DNA of 29,164 nt, taken from an uncultured Porphyromonadaceae bacterium. Lineage in GTDB: Bacteria; Bacteroidota; Bacteroidia; Bacteroidales; Muribaculaceae. Below, one piece after another: positions 18,707-26,713 of the stretch; positions within the stretch are counted from its first letter, which is position 1; the number at the start of each line of letters is the position of its first letter. The DNA is taken from positions 1-29,164 of the forward strand of contig CAJKRG010000037.1 of assembly GCA_905202215.1 (NCBI GenBank), written 5' to 3'. Position numbers and translations under genes: made by a program. The notes under the pieces were generated by a model. The model was not told the origin of the DNA and made no database searches. It worked only from the letters and a program-made list of their open reading frames with translations.

Positions 18707-19193
18707 TCGGAACATACACTACACCGATGCGTTCGATACCCGTCAGCGTATCCGACCGCATGATATGGCGGACTTTTACTGCGCGGTGCTCGGCAAGAGG
18801 AAATGGACCTGGCACGGTATCGAGTACTTCCATCGACAGCCCCATGCCGCGGCCTCTCCACCGGCCCATCGCATCGGCAAGTTCTATATTGAGAGTATCG
18901 GCGCGGCGGGTGGAGTCGGTGTCGGCATACGATATCTCAAGCCACAGATTGCGGTAGAGATAGTCCTTTCCGTGTCGTACGGATATGAGCATGGTACCAC
19001 GGCTGACCAGACTGTCGCGCAGGGTATCGGGTACAAATTCGAGATGGTCGGTATAGAGCCAGCCTTCGCCGGGGAGATCGGTGAAGGCACTGAAGCGATT
19101 GTCGTCGCCGTCGCCGCGACCGACGAGACCGTTGCAGGCGGTGAGAATCGACACCGCCGCCAGTATTGCCGGAAGTGTAGCTTTCATTCTCAT
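18699..19193 (-). CDS. gldH: Gliding motility lipoprotein GldH homologue
   Basis: The 164-aa protein has a lipoprotein signal ending at Cys20 (SILTAC) and the GldH pattern: FTDLPGEGWLYTDHLEFVPD, LRDSL, HGKDYLYRNLWLEISY and RWRGRGMG. It should sit on the inner leaflet or outer membrane as a small lipoprotein. In gliding Bacteroidetes GldH is needed for motility; here the wider gld/T9SS set is not visible, so its job in this organism is open. The start overlaps the ricT stop by 4 bp. Confidence 0.85.
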   Translation of the reverse strand: MRMKATLPAILAAVSILTACNGLVGRGDGDDNRFSAFTDLPGEGWLYTDHLEFVPDTLRDSLVSRGTMLISVRHGKDYLYRNLWLEISYADTDSTRRADTLNIELADAMGRWRGRGMGLSMEVLDTVPGPFPLAEHRAVKVRHIMRSDTLTGIERIGVVYVPNE

Positions 19194-20503
19194 TCGCCTT
19201 GCTGTTTCTTCGGCCCCTGCTGGCCTCCTTTCGGTTTCTTTGGCCTGCGGGCTTTGTTAGACGGCTGCTCCTGCTGAGGCTTCTGGGGTTGCGTTGCTGC
19301 TTTCTCCTGCTCCTGAGCGCCTTCTGGTTTGGGTTTCTTCTTGTTTTTGCGTTTTTTCTTTTTGTTGTCGAAACGCGTCAGTTCGTCATCGCCAAGGATA
19401 TCGCCGAAAGCCCCTTTTTCTTTGGGCTTTACGTCGGCTTCGCGCATGAGCGTGAGAGGCTTTTCACCGGCCTTGTTCATAGCAATGATCTCGAACACGC
19501 GGTCGGTGTCGATGGTCACCAGGTTTGCCGCAAGCGATTTGTCGGTCGAGTATGTTACCAGACGGTTGAAGATGTCGCTCTTGAAGTGGAAATATGTCGC
19601 GTCAGCGGTTTCGAGTCTCACTTCGCGCGGAGGCATTTTTTTCGAAGCCTCGACATAGGTGTCGACTTCGAAGTTGAGACAGCATTTCAGCTTGGCACAC
19701 TGTCCTGCAAGTTTCTGCGGGTTGAGCGATATGTCCTGATAGCGGGCGGCGCTGGTGGCTACCGACACGAAATTGGTCATCCATTGGGAGCAACACAGAG
19801 GACGGCCGCAGGGACCGATACCGCCGATGCGGCCGGCTTCCTGGCGTGCGCCGATCTGCTTCATTTCGATACGTACCTTGAAAGTCTCGGCAAGGATCTT
19901 GATGAGCTGGCGGAAGTCGACGCGTTCGTCGGCTATGTAATAGAAGATGGCTTTATTGCCGTCGCCCTGATATTCGACGTCGCCTATCTTCATGTTGAGT
20001 TTGAGATCGTCGGCAATACGGCGGGCGCGGATCATTGTGTCGTGTTCGCGTGCACGGGCCTCGTCGAATTTTTCGATATCGGCTGGTTTGGCCTTGCGGA
20101 AAACACGCTTTATTTCGCTTCCCTGGGTGCCAGAACGGACTCCGGCACGCCTCATGCTTAACTCGACGAGCTTACCTGTAAGTGTGACTGTGCCGATGTC
20201 GTGACCGGGCGAGGCTTCCACGGCCACGACATCGCCGATTTCGAGCGGAAGATGGGCGCTGTTGCGGTAGAAGCCTTTACGGGTGTTCTTGAACTGAACT
20301 TCAACCAGATCGCTGTCGGCATAGCCTCCCGGAATGTCTTCGAGCCAGTTGAAACTGTGCAACTTGCCGCGCTGGCAGCCGCCGCAGCATTTTTTCTTCG
20401 GCGTGTTGGCGGCCTCGGGACGCGTGGCCTCGGCGTTTGTTTCGGGCGACTGAGCTTCGTTGTCGCGGAGTCTGTCGTCTCCGTGCTTGTCTTCGTTGCT
20501 CAT
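19190..20503 (-). CDS. ricT: RicT (PSP1 domain) Fe-S regulatory subunit with basic tail
   Basis: The 437-aa protein has the RicT/YaaT core: GGIGPCGRPLCCSQWMTNF (Cys232, Cys237, Cys238) and CAKLKCCLNFE (Cys269, Cys274, Cys275), the cysteines that carry an Fe-S cluster in the Bacillus RicA-RicF-RicT complex. In Bacillus that complex works with RNase Y; here the gene directly follows rny with a 3-nt gap. The N-terminus adds an acidic stretch and a Cys cluster CCGGC (39-43). The C-terminal about 60 residues are Lys, Gln and Pro only, with no fold. RicA and RicF are not in the window. Confidence 0.9.
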   Translation of the reverse strand: MSNEDKHGDDRLRDNEAQSPETNAEATRPEAANTPKKKCCGGCQRGKLHSFNWLEDIPGGYADSDLVEVQFKNTRKGFYRNSAHLPLEIGDVVAVEASPGHDIGTVTLTGKLVELSMRRAGVRSGTQGSEIKRVFRKAKPADIEKFDEARAREHDTMIRARRIADDLKLNMKIGDVEYQGDGNKAIFYYIADERVDFRQLIKILAETFKVRIEMKQIGARQEAGRIGGIGPCGRPLCCSQWMTNFVSVATSAARYQDISLNPQKLAGQCAKLKCCLNFEVDTYVEASKKMPPREVRLETADATYFHFKSDIFNRLVTYSTDKSLAANLVTIDTDRVFEIIAMNKAGEKPLTLMREADVKPKEKGAFGDILGDDELTRFDNKKKKRKNKKKPKPEGAQEQEKAATQPQKPQQEQPSNKARRPKKPKGGQQGPKKQQGE

Positions 20504-20506
20504 GAC

Positions 20507-22048
20507 TTATTTGGCAAAACTTACCGAGCGGGTTTCGCGGATTACGGTAATCTTCACCTGGCCCGGATATGTCATTTCGTCCTGAATGCGGCGTGCAATC
20601 TCTCCCGAGAGTTTTTCGGTTTCGGCATCGTCTATCTTGTCGGCGCCGACGATCACGCGGAGTTCGCGGCCTGCCTGGATGGCGTAGGTCTTCACTACGC
20701 CGGGATAGGAGAGTGCGAGCTGTTCGAGGTCGTTGAGACGCTTGATGTAGGCCTCGACGATTTCGCGGCGGGCGCCCGGACGGGCGCCTGAAATGGCGTC
20801 GCATACCTGCACGATGGGTGCGAGAAGCGAAGTCTGTTCCACTTCGTCGTGGTGGGCGCCGATGGCGTTGCAGATTTCCGGTTTTTCCTTATATTTTTCG
20901 GCAAGTTTCATGCCGAGGAGTGCATGGGGGAGTTCGGGTTCTTCGTCGGGCACTTTGCCGATGTCGTGCAGAAGGCCGGCACGGCGTGCTTTCTTGGGAT
21001 TCAGCCCCAGTTCGGAGGCCATTACGGCGCAGAGGTTGGCTGTCTCGCGTGAGTGCTGGAGCAGATTCTGGCCGTAGCTCGAACGGTATTTCATCTTGCC
21101 GACGAGGCGGATAAGTTCGGGATGCAGTCCGTGGATACCGAGGTCGATGCAGGTGCGCTGACCGGTCTCGATGATTTCCTGTTCGATCTGTTTGCGTACT
21201 TTGGCTACAACCTCCTCGATGCGGGCCGGGTGAATACGGCCGTCGGCAACGAGCTGATGGAGGGCCAGACGGGCGATCTCGCGGCGCACGGGATCGAAGC
21301 CGGAAAGCACGATGGCCTCGGGGGTGTCGTCGACAATGATTTCAATGCCGGTGGCTGCTTCAAGCGCACGGATATTGCGGCCTTCGCGACCGATGATACG
21401 TCCCTTGATTTCGTCGGAATCGATATGGAAGACTGTCACTGAGTTCTCGATGGCCGTTTCGGTGGCGACGCGCTGTATGCTCTGCACCACAATGCGTTTG
21501 GCCTCTTTGTTCGCGGTCATCTTGGCATCGTCCATGATGTCGTTGATGTAGGAAGCCGCCGCGGTCTTGGCTTCGTCCTTGAGGCTTTCGATGAGTTTTT
21601 CCTTTGCCTCGGCCGACGAGAGGCCCGAGATATGCTCGAGCATGTCCTGTGCCTGACGGTGCAGTTCGTCGAGCTGGGTCTGACGTGCCGAGAGGGCGGT
21701 CTGCTGATTTTCGATGTTCTGACGGAGGCTGTCGAGCTCGTTGCGTGTGCGCTGGTTCTCGCTTTGCTGCTGGTTGAGCTGAAGTTCGCGCTGCTTCTGC
21801 TTTGCCTCGGCCGACTGTATTTTGGCAAGGCGCGCATTGGCGGCTTTTTCGGCTTCGGCGCTTATCTTGAGAGCTTCCTCGCGTCCTTCAAGCGCTTTGT
21901 TGCGTTTGATGTCTTCGGCCTCGCGGTGAGCATCCTCGATGATGAGCTTGGCTCGTGTGCCGGCCATTTTACGCTGAGCAATCAGAGTGGCCACTACCGC
22001 TATTGCGGCTGCCACGACTGCTACTGCGATGAAATACAAAAAGTCCAT
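20507..22048 (-). CDS. rny: Ribonuclease Y
   Basis: RNase Y is a membrane-anchored endoribonuclease that starts mRNA decay. The start at 22048 (MDFLYFIAVAVVAAAI) gives 513 aa and puts the transmembrane helix at the very N-terminus, as expected; the longer reading from 22096 would add 16 residues read through the T-rich end of the RNA at 22078-22199. A long coiled coil (about 30-190), the KH domain (GRIIGREGRNIRALEAATG) and the HD domain (LLHDIGKVPDEEPELPHALLG) follow. The length agrees with the family. Confidence 0.96.
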   Translation of the reverse strand: MDFLYFIAVAVVAAAIAVVATLIAQRKMAGTRAKLIIEDAHREAEDIKRNKALEGREEALKISAEAEKAANARLAKIQSAEAKQKQRELQLNQQQSENQRTRNELDSLRQNIENQQTALSARQTQLDELHRQAQDMLEHISGLSSAEAKEKLIESLKDEAKTAAASYINDIMDDAKMTANKEAKRIVVQSIQRVATETAIENSVTVFHIDSDEIKGRIIGREGRNIRALEAATGIEIIVDDTPEAIVLSGFDPVRREIARLALHQLVADGRIHPARIEEVVAKVRKQIEQEIIETGQRTCIDLGIHGLHPELIRLVGKMKYRSSYGQNLLQHSRETANLCAVMASELGLNPKKARRAGLLHDIGKVPDEEPELPHALLGMKLAEKYKEKPEICNAIGAHHDEVEQTSLLAPIVQVCDAISGARPGARREIVEAYIKRLNDLEQLALSYPGVVKTYAIQAGRELRVIVGADKIDDAETEKLSGEIARRIQDEMTYPGQVKITVIRETRSVSFAK

Positions 22049-22077
22049 TGTTATTGTTGGGTTCTTGTAATAAAAAC

Positions 22078-22199
22078 AAAAAGGCGCCCGAATCACACCG
22101 TCGGACGGAAGTCCGATGGGCGACAGGCGCGGTTAACAACACTCGGGTTGCGAGTGAACCGACGTTCACGACCGGTGCGACGCGAGAATGTGCGCTTTT
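22078..22199 (-). ncRNA. ssrS: Candidate 6S RNA (ssrS) between zapA and rny
   Basis: The 122-nt minus-strand stretch folds into a closing stem, AAAAGCGC (22199-22192) with GCGCCTTTT (one bulge, ending 22079), then a central bubble (about 12 and 6 nt), then CGCACCG/CGGTGTG (7 bp with one G-U). Apical hairpins follow: GTGAAC/GTTCAC or CACTCG/CGAGTG, and TCGGAC/GTCCGA. The T-run follows the closing arm. A bubble between two stems is the 6S layout, and 6S lies next to zapA in gamma-proteobacteria. No promoter is seen before it, so it may be cut from the zapA-rny message. It could also be only a leader or terminator of rny. Confidence 0.42.
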
Positions 22200-22201
22200 C
22201 C

Positions 22202-22230
22202 GGCAGCCATGCTATGGTACGATGGCCGCC
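22202..22230 (-). terminator. Hairpin at the end of zapA
   Basis: GGCGGCCAT (22230-22222 on the minus strand) pairs with ATGGCTGCC (22210-22202), 9 bp with one G-U and an 11-nt loop. No T-run follows on the minus strand. It may be a processing or stabilising stem rather than a full terminator. Confidence 0.4.
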
Positions 22231-22236
22231 ATGCTG

Positions 22237-22533
22237 TCAGTCTGTGCCTTCGAGGAGGGCATCGAGGCGCTCTTCGAAGTCTGCAAGCATGCGGGCCTGG
22301 GAATTTATCATATTGGTCTGACGGTAAAGCATTGTGGCGTAGTATAAAGCCACTTTGGCAAGCGCTACTGGCTGAGGATCGGCCGAAGCGCCGTAGCTCA
22401 GACGGTCAACGTTCTCGTTTATACGCTTTATCACCAGACGGTAGAACGACTCTTCGCTCTCCGACACCGGAAGCCTGAAGGGCTCTACTCCGGCTATTTT
22501 GATTGTTATCCTGTGTTCTCTATTATCGTCCAT
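22237..22533 (-). CDS. zapA: Cell division protein ZapA
   Basis: ZapA binds FtsZ and bundles its filaments at mid-cell. The 98 aa open with ITIKIAGVEPFRLPVSESEESFYRLVIKRIN, the N-terminal ZapA fold, and end in a coiled coil (ALAKVALYYATMLYRQTN and ADFEERLDALLEG). The upstream coiled-coil gene ends 19 nt before. It sits in an RNA metabolism unit, as in other Bacteroidetes. Confidence 0.9.
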   Translation of the reverse strand: MDDNREHRITIKIAGVEPFRLPVSESEESFYRLVIKRINENVDRLSYGASADPQPVALAKVALYYATMLYRQTNMINSQARMLADFEERLDALLEGTD

Positions 22534-22552
22534 CGGCGGCTGCTGGGTGCTT

Positions 22553-22852
22553 TCAGATATCTCGGGTCAGATCGGCAATGCATGCGTCGATATCCCGCAC
22601 CAATTCGGCGACAAGGGCTCGGGCTCTTTTCACATCCTCGGGCGTTGCGGCCACTGCCGCCGATACCCTCATGTGTTCTTTTTCCAGTAGCAGACGTTCT
22701 ATCTGGGCATCGCGCGCCCTTAGGGTTGCCCTGAGTTCTTCAAGCTCTGAGGCCAGTTCCTGATTGCGGCGGCGCAGACTTTCGAAACGGGTCACAAGCA
22801 GTTCGCTTTTGTGGCCTAATCGTGTCAGTTGCTCGGCGAGATCCTTTGCCAT
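22553..22852 (-). CDS. Coiled-coil protein, ZapB-like, function unproven
   Basis: The 99-aa protein is nearly all predicted coiled coil (LLVTRFESLRRRNQELASEL, then LRATLRARDAQIERLLLEK). It is named only by its position directly before zapA and its shape; sequence identity to ZapB cannot be judged. The ATG at 22852 is chosen because a textbook promoter (22869-22899) ends 17 nt upstream; the longer ORF to 22930 would start inside or before the promoter. It is the first gene of the unit that runs to cca. Confidence 0.7.
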   Translation of the reverse strand: MAKDLAEQLTRLGHKSELLVTRFESLRRRNQELASELEELRATLRARDAQIERLLLEKEHMRVSAAVAATPEDVKRARALVAELVRDIDACIADLTRDI

Positions 22853-22868
22853 TCTCTCCAAATTTTCA

Positions 22869-22899
22869 CAAAAGTAGCGATTATTTTCATAACCGCAAA
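22869..22899 (-). promoter_or_regulatory. Promoter of the zapA-rny-cca unit
   Basis: On the minus strand TTTG (22899-22896) is followed after 19 nt by TACTTTTG (22876-22869), an exact fit to the Bacteroidetes TTTG-N19-TAnnTTTG promoter. It is the clearest promoter in the window. Confidence 0.85.
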
Positions 22900-22986
22900 A
22901 ATATTTTGCCTCTCGAGTGCGCTTGAACAAATAAATTCTTTCAGGCGCAGTCTTGACATATCCTTGTAAAATTGAAGACTTAAATA

Positions 22987-23027
22987 GAAAAGCCCGGAGC
23001 GTCGGGAGTATGGCGACGGGCCGGGCT
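22987..23027 (-). terminator. Terminator of ychF
   Basis: AGCCCGG/CCGGGCT arms (22991-22997 and 23021-23027) continue inward with CGTCG/CGACG across two mismatches. Four T follow on the minus strand. It begins 20 nt after the ychF stop. Confidence 0.8.
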
Positions 23028-23047
23028 GTGTGTGAAGAGGGTCGGAC

Positions 23048-24151
23048 TCAGACGTTGAAGCGGAAGTGCATGATGTCGCCGTCCTGCACGACATACTCCT
23101 TGCCTTCAACAGCCATTTTTCCGGCTTCGCGGACGGCGGTCTCGCCACCGAGATTCACATAGTCGTCGTATTTTATCACTTCGGCACGGATAAAGCCTTT
23201 CTCGAAGTCGGTATGGATGATGCCGGCGCATTTCGGCGCTTTCGAGCCGCGGATAAATGTCCATGCGCGTACTTCGTCGGGGCCTGCGGTGAAGTAGGTC
23301 TGCAGATCGAGAAGCTGGTATGCCGCGCGGATAAGACGCGATACGCCTGATTCTGTCAGGCCGATCTCGGCCAGAAACTCCTGACGCTCTTCCCATGTGT
23401 CGAGTTCGGCTATCTCGCTTTCGGTGCGGGCGGCAAGCACGAGCAACTCGGCTCCCTCGTCCTTGATGGCCTCGCGTACGGCGTCGACATATGCGTTGCC
23501 GTTGGCGGCGGCTTCGTCGTCTACGTTGCATACATATAGCACGGGTTTGGACGTGAGCAGGAAGAGCTCGCGGGCGAACTTCTCTTCATCGACGGTGTCG
23601 AAGCTCACCGAGCGTGCCGGAAGACCTTTGTCGAGAGCTTCCTTGATACGGCTCAATACGCCGTACTGCATCTTGGCTACTTTGTCGCCGCCTGTCTGGG
23701 CCTGTTTCATTGTCTTGGCTATGCGCGCCTCGACGGTCTCGAGATCTTTGAGCTGAAGTTCGAAGTCGATGATTTCTTTGTCGCGCACGGGGTTTACGGA
23801 ACCGTCGACGTGGGTTATGTTGTCGTCATCGAAGCAGCGGAGCACATGTATTATGGCATCCGTCTCGCGGATATTGGCAAGGAATTTGTTGCCGAGGCCT
23901 TCGCCCTTGGAGGCACCCTTGACGAGGCCGGCTATGTCGACGATCTCGACAGTGGCAGGCACGATGGAGCGCGGATTGCACATTTCGACGAGTTTGGTGA
24001 GGCGGTCATCGGGTACGGTGATGACGCCCACATTAGGCTCTATGGTGCAGAAAGGAAAGTTGGCCGACTGGGCCTTGGCATTGGAGAGACAGTTAAAAAG
24101 TGTCGACTTGCCCACATTGGGCAGTCCCACGATTCCACATTGCAATGACAT
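23048..24151 (-). CDS. ychF: YchF/OLA1-family ATPase
   Basis: YchF is a TRAFAC-class P-loop ATPase linked to ribosome function and oxidative stress. The 367 aa start with GIVGLPNVGKSTLFN (P-loop 9-17), have DIAGLVKGASKGEGLGNKFL (G3) and a helical insert, and end in a TGS domain (AGPDEVRAWTFIRG to VEGKEYVVQDGDIMHFRFNV). The ATG is 17 nt from the inverted repeat at 24169, so the promoter must lie inside or beyond the four-helix-bundle module; none is clear. Confidence 0.96.
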   Translation of the reverse strand: MSLQCGIVGLPNVGKSTLFNCLSNAKAQSANFPFCTIEPNVGVITVPDDRLTKLVEMCNPRSIVPATVEIVDIAGLVKGASKGEGLGNKFLANIRETDAIIHVLRCFDDDNITHVDGSVNPVRDKEIIDFELQLKDLETVEARIAKTMKQAQTGGDKVAKMQYGVLSRIKEALDKGLPARSVSFDTVDEEKFARELFLLTSKPVLYVCNVDDEAAANGNAYVDAVREAIKDEGAELLVLAARTESEIAELDTWEERQEFLAEIGLTESGVSRLIRAAYQLLDLQTYFTAGPDEVRAWTFIRGSKAPKCAGIIHTDFEKGFIRAEVIKYDDYVNLGGETAVREAGKMAVEGKEYVVQDGDIMHFRFNV

Positions 24152-24168
24152 GTTATTTAAGCTATTAG

Positions 24169-24186
24169 GCTGACAGGCTGACAGGC
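24169..24186 (+). repeat. Left 18-bp inverted repeat of the four-helix-bundle module
   Basis: GCTGACAGGCTGACAGGC is an exact reverse complement of 24609-24626. It is built of two 8-9 bp CTGACAGG units, and a third partial unit follows. Related copies occur at 26526-26539 and, degenerate, at 6611-6632. Confidence 0.9.
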
Positions 24187-24218
24187 TGGCAAGCTTTTGC
24201 CTGATGACGCACCGTGGC

Positions 24219-24575
24219 CTATTGTGATATTTTTTTAATTAGTAATTGAAGAAGTTTCATTGCCGAAAGACGCGGGGTGTTAGCCTGAACAAATTCTTCG
24301 TCAGAGATATAGCCTAAGTCTCTGGCGATCAAAAGCTGAACTTCGACTTCAGCTAACGAGCCACGTGCTACGAACAAGAACTGGAGAAAATCTCTGGATG
24401 TATTTCTTGCACTGCCCTCTGCTATATTGGATTCAACTGAAACCACCGCTCTTCTGAGCTGGCTGGAAAGAGCGAAGCGCTCCTCCTGAGGAAATCGTTG
24501 GGTAACACGATAAACCTCAAGAGTCAGTAGGTGTGCTTGCTGCCACACTAATAGCTCCTTAAAATCTTTTCTCAT
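24219..24575 (-). CDS. Four-helix-bundle protein (23S rRNA intervening-sequence type, S23 family)
   Basis: The 118-aa protein shows the family pattern: KDFKELLVWQQAHLLTLEVYRVT, then FPQEERFALSSQLRRAVVSVESNIAEGSARNTSRDFLQFLFVARGSLAEVEVQLLIARDLGYIS. Related proteins are found inside 23S rRNA insertions in some bacteria and elsewhere in Bacteroidetes as stand-alone genes; the activity is unknown. I chose the ATG at 24575 (MRKDF), where family members begin; the reading from 24596 adds seven residues out of the flanking repeat region. It sits alone between two 18-bp inverted repeats, between ettA and ychF. Confidence 0.85.
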   Translation of the reverse strand: MRKDFKELLVWQQAHLLTLEVYRVTQRFPQEERFALSSQLRRAVVSVESNIAEGSARNTSRDFLQFLFVARGSLAEVEVQLLIARDLGYISDEEFVQANTPRLSAMKLLQLLIKKISQ

Positions 24576-24608
24576 AATTGTCAGTTCCAAAAGCATGTCA
24601 GCCTAACC

Positions 24609-24621
24609 GCCTGTCAGCCTG

Positions 24622-24626
<5 letters not shown>
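24609..24626 (+). repeat. Right 18-bp inverted repeat of the four-helix-bundle module
   Basis: GCCTGTCAGCCTGTCAGC is the exact reverse complement of 24169-24186. The stop codon of ettA (TGA, 24624-24622) lies inside it, so the ettA C-terminus and the repeat share sequence. Confidence 0.9.
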
Positions 24627-26307
<1,681 letters not shown>

Positions 26308-26318
26308 ATATTATATTC

Positions 26319-26466
26319 TTAAGTTTCGCAAGTCTTCAACTTGCTCACAGTGAAAGGTGGACGGTGAAGATAATAGTTCGTGTAGTATATTCTATTTTAT
26401 TCACTCAGGCACAGCCTGAATTTCACTTTTTACCGTATTCACTTCAACTTGAGCTTGCGAAAGTTG
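26319..26466 (-). promoter_or_regulatory. Structured leader of ettA with mutually exclusive pairings
   Basis: AACTTTCGCAAG (26465-26454) can pair with CTTGCGAAACTT (26332-26321), 11 of 12 positions. Each arm can also fold locally: CAACTT/AAGTTG (26445-26466) and GCAAGT/ACTTGC (26328-26344). A third hairpin, TCAGGC/GCCTGA (26405-26419), lies between. A GTG-started 9-codon ORF covers 26348-26319 and ends 12 nt before the ettA ATG; it may be chance. The arrangement looks like an attenuation or translational switch, which is inference. Confidence 0.4.
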
Positions 26467-26491
26467 ATTTATTTAGCGAATTTTCAGACCA

Positions 26492-26522
26492 CAAAGATAC
26501 AAAAAATCCGCCAATAATCAAT
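26492..26522 (-). promoter_or_regulatory. Promoter of ettA (ATTG-N19-TATCTTTG)
   Basis: TATCTTTG on the minus strand (26499-26492) is preceded after 19 nt by ATTG (26522-26519), three of four bases of the -33 TTTG box. It predicts a start near 26486 and a leader of roughly 180 nt. Confidence 0.7.
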
Positions 26523-26525
26523 TTT

Positions 26526-26539
26526 AGGCTGACAGGCTG
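26526..26539 (+). repeat. Further copy of the CTGACAGGC repeat
   Basis: AGGCTGACAGGCTG matches 14 bases of the left inverted repeat of the module at 24169 with its flank. It lies just upstream of the ettA promoter, so ettA is bracketed by copies of this repeat. Confidence 0.6.
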
Positions 26540-26569
26540 TTGGCGGCTATACTACTGAGATCGATGAGA

Positions 26570-26688
26570 AACCTCCGCAGGAGGTTGATTATGCATAGCC
26601 CGGCATGCCATTGCGCATGCCGGGTCATTTGGCACCATCGAAAAAGCCTCCGCAGGAGGCTGATTACCTCCCGCGGAGGCGGGTCATT
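26570..26688. repeat. Two tandem hairpin modules with compensatory base changes
   Basis: Each module is a short hairpin, then TGATTA, then a second hairpin ending in GGGTCATT. Module 1: AACCTCC-GCA-GGAGGTT (26570-26586) and CCCGGCATGC/GCATGCCGGG (26599-26624). Module 2: AGCCTCC-GCA-GGAGGCT (26645-26661) and CCCGC-GGAG-GCGGG (26670-26683). The second base pair of the first stem changed on both sides (A-T to G-C), so pairing is kept. On the minus strand the first stem of module 2 is followed by five T and can terminate the BspA-like gene (stop 26714). Confidence 0.7.
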
Positions 26689-26713
26689 AATACCGTCTTG
26701 CGGAGTTTTGTCG

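Noticed and set aside
19199..20161. 320-codon plus-strand ORF rich in Leu and Phe
   Set aside because: It is the reverse reading of the Lys/Gln-rich ricT tail and core; the hydrophobic start is an artefact of reversed lysine codons.
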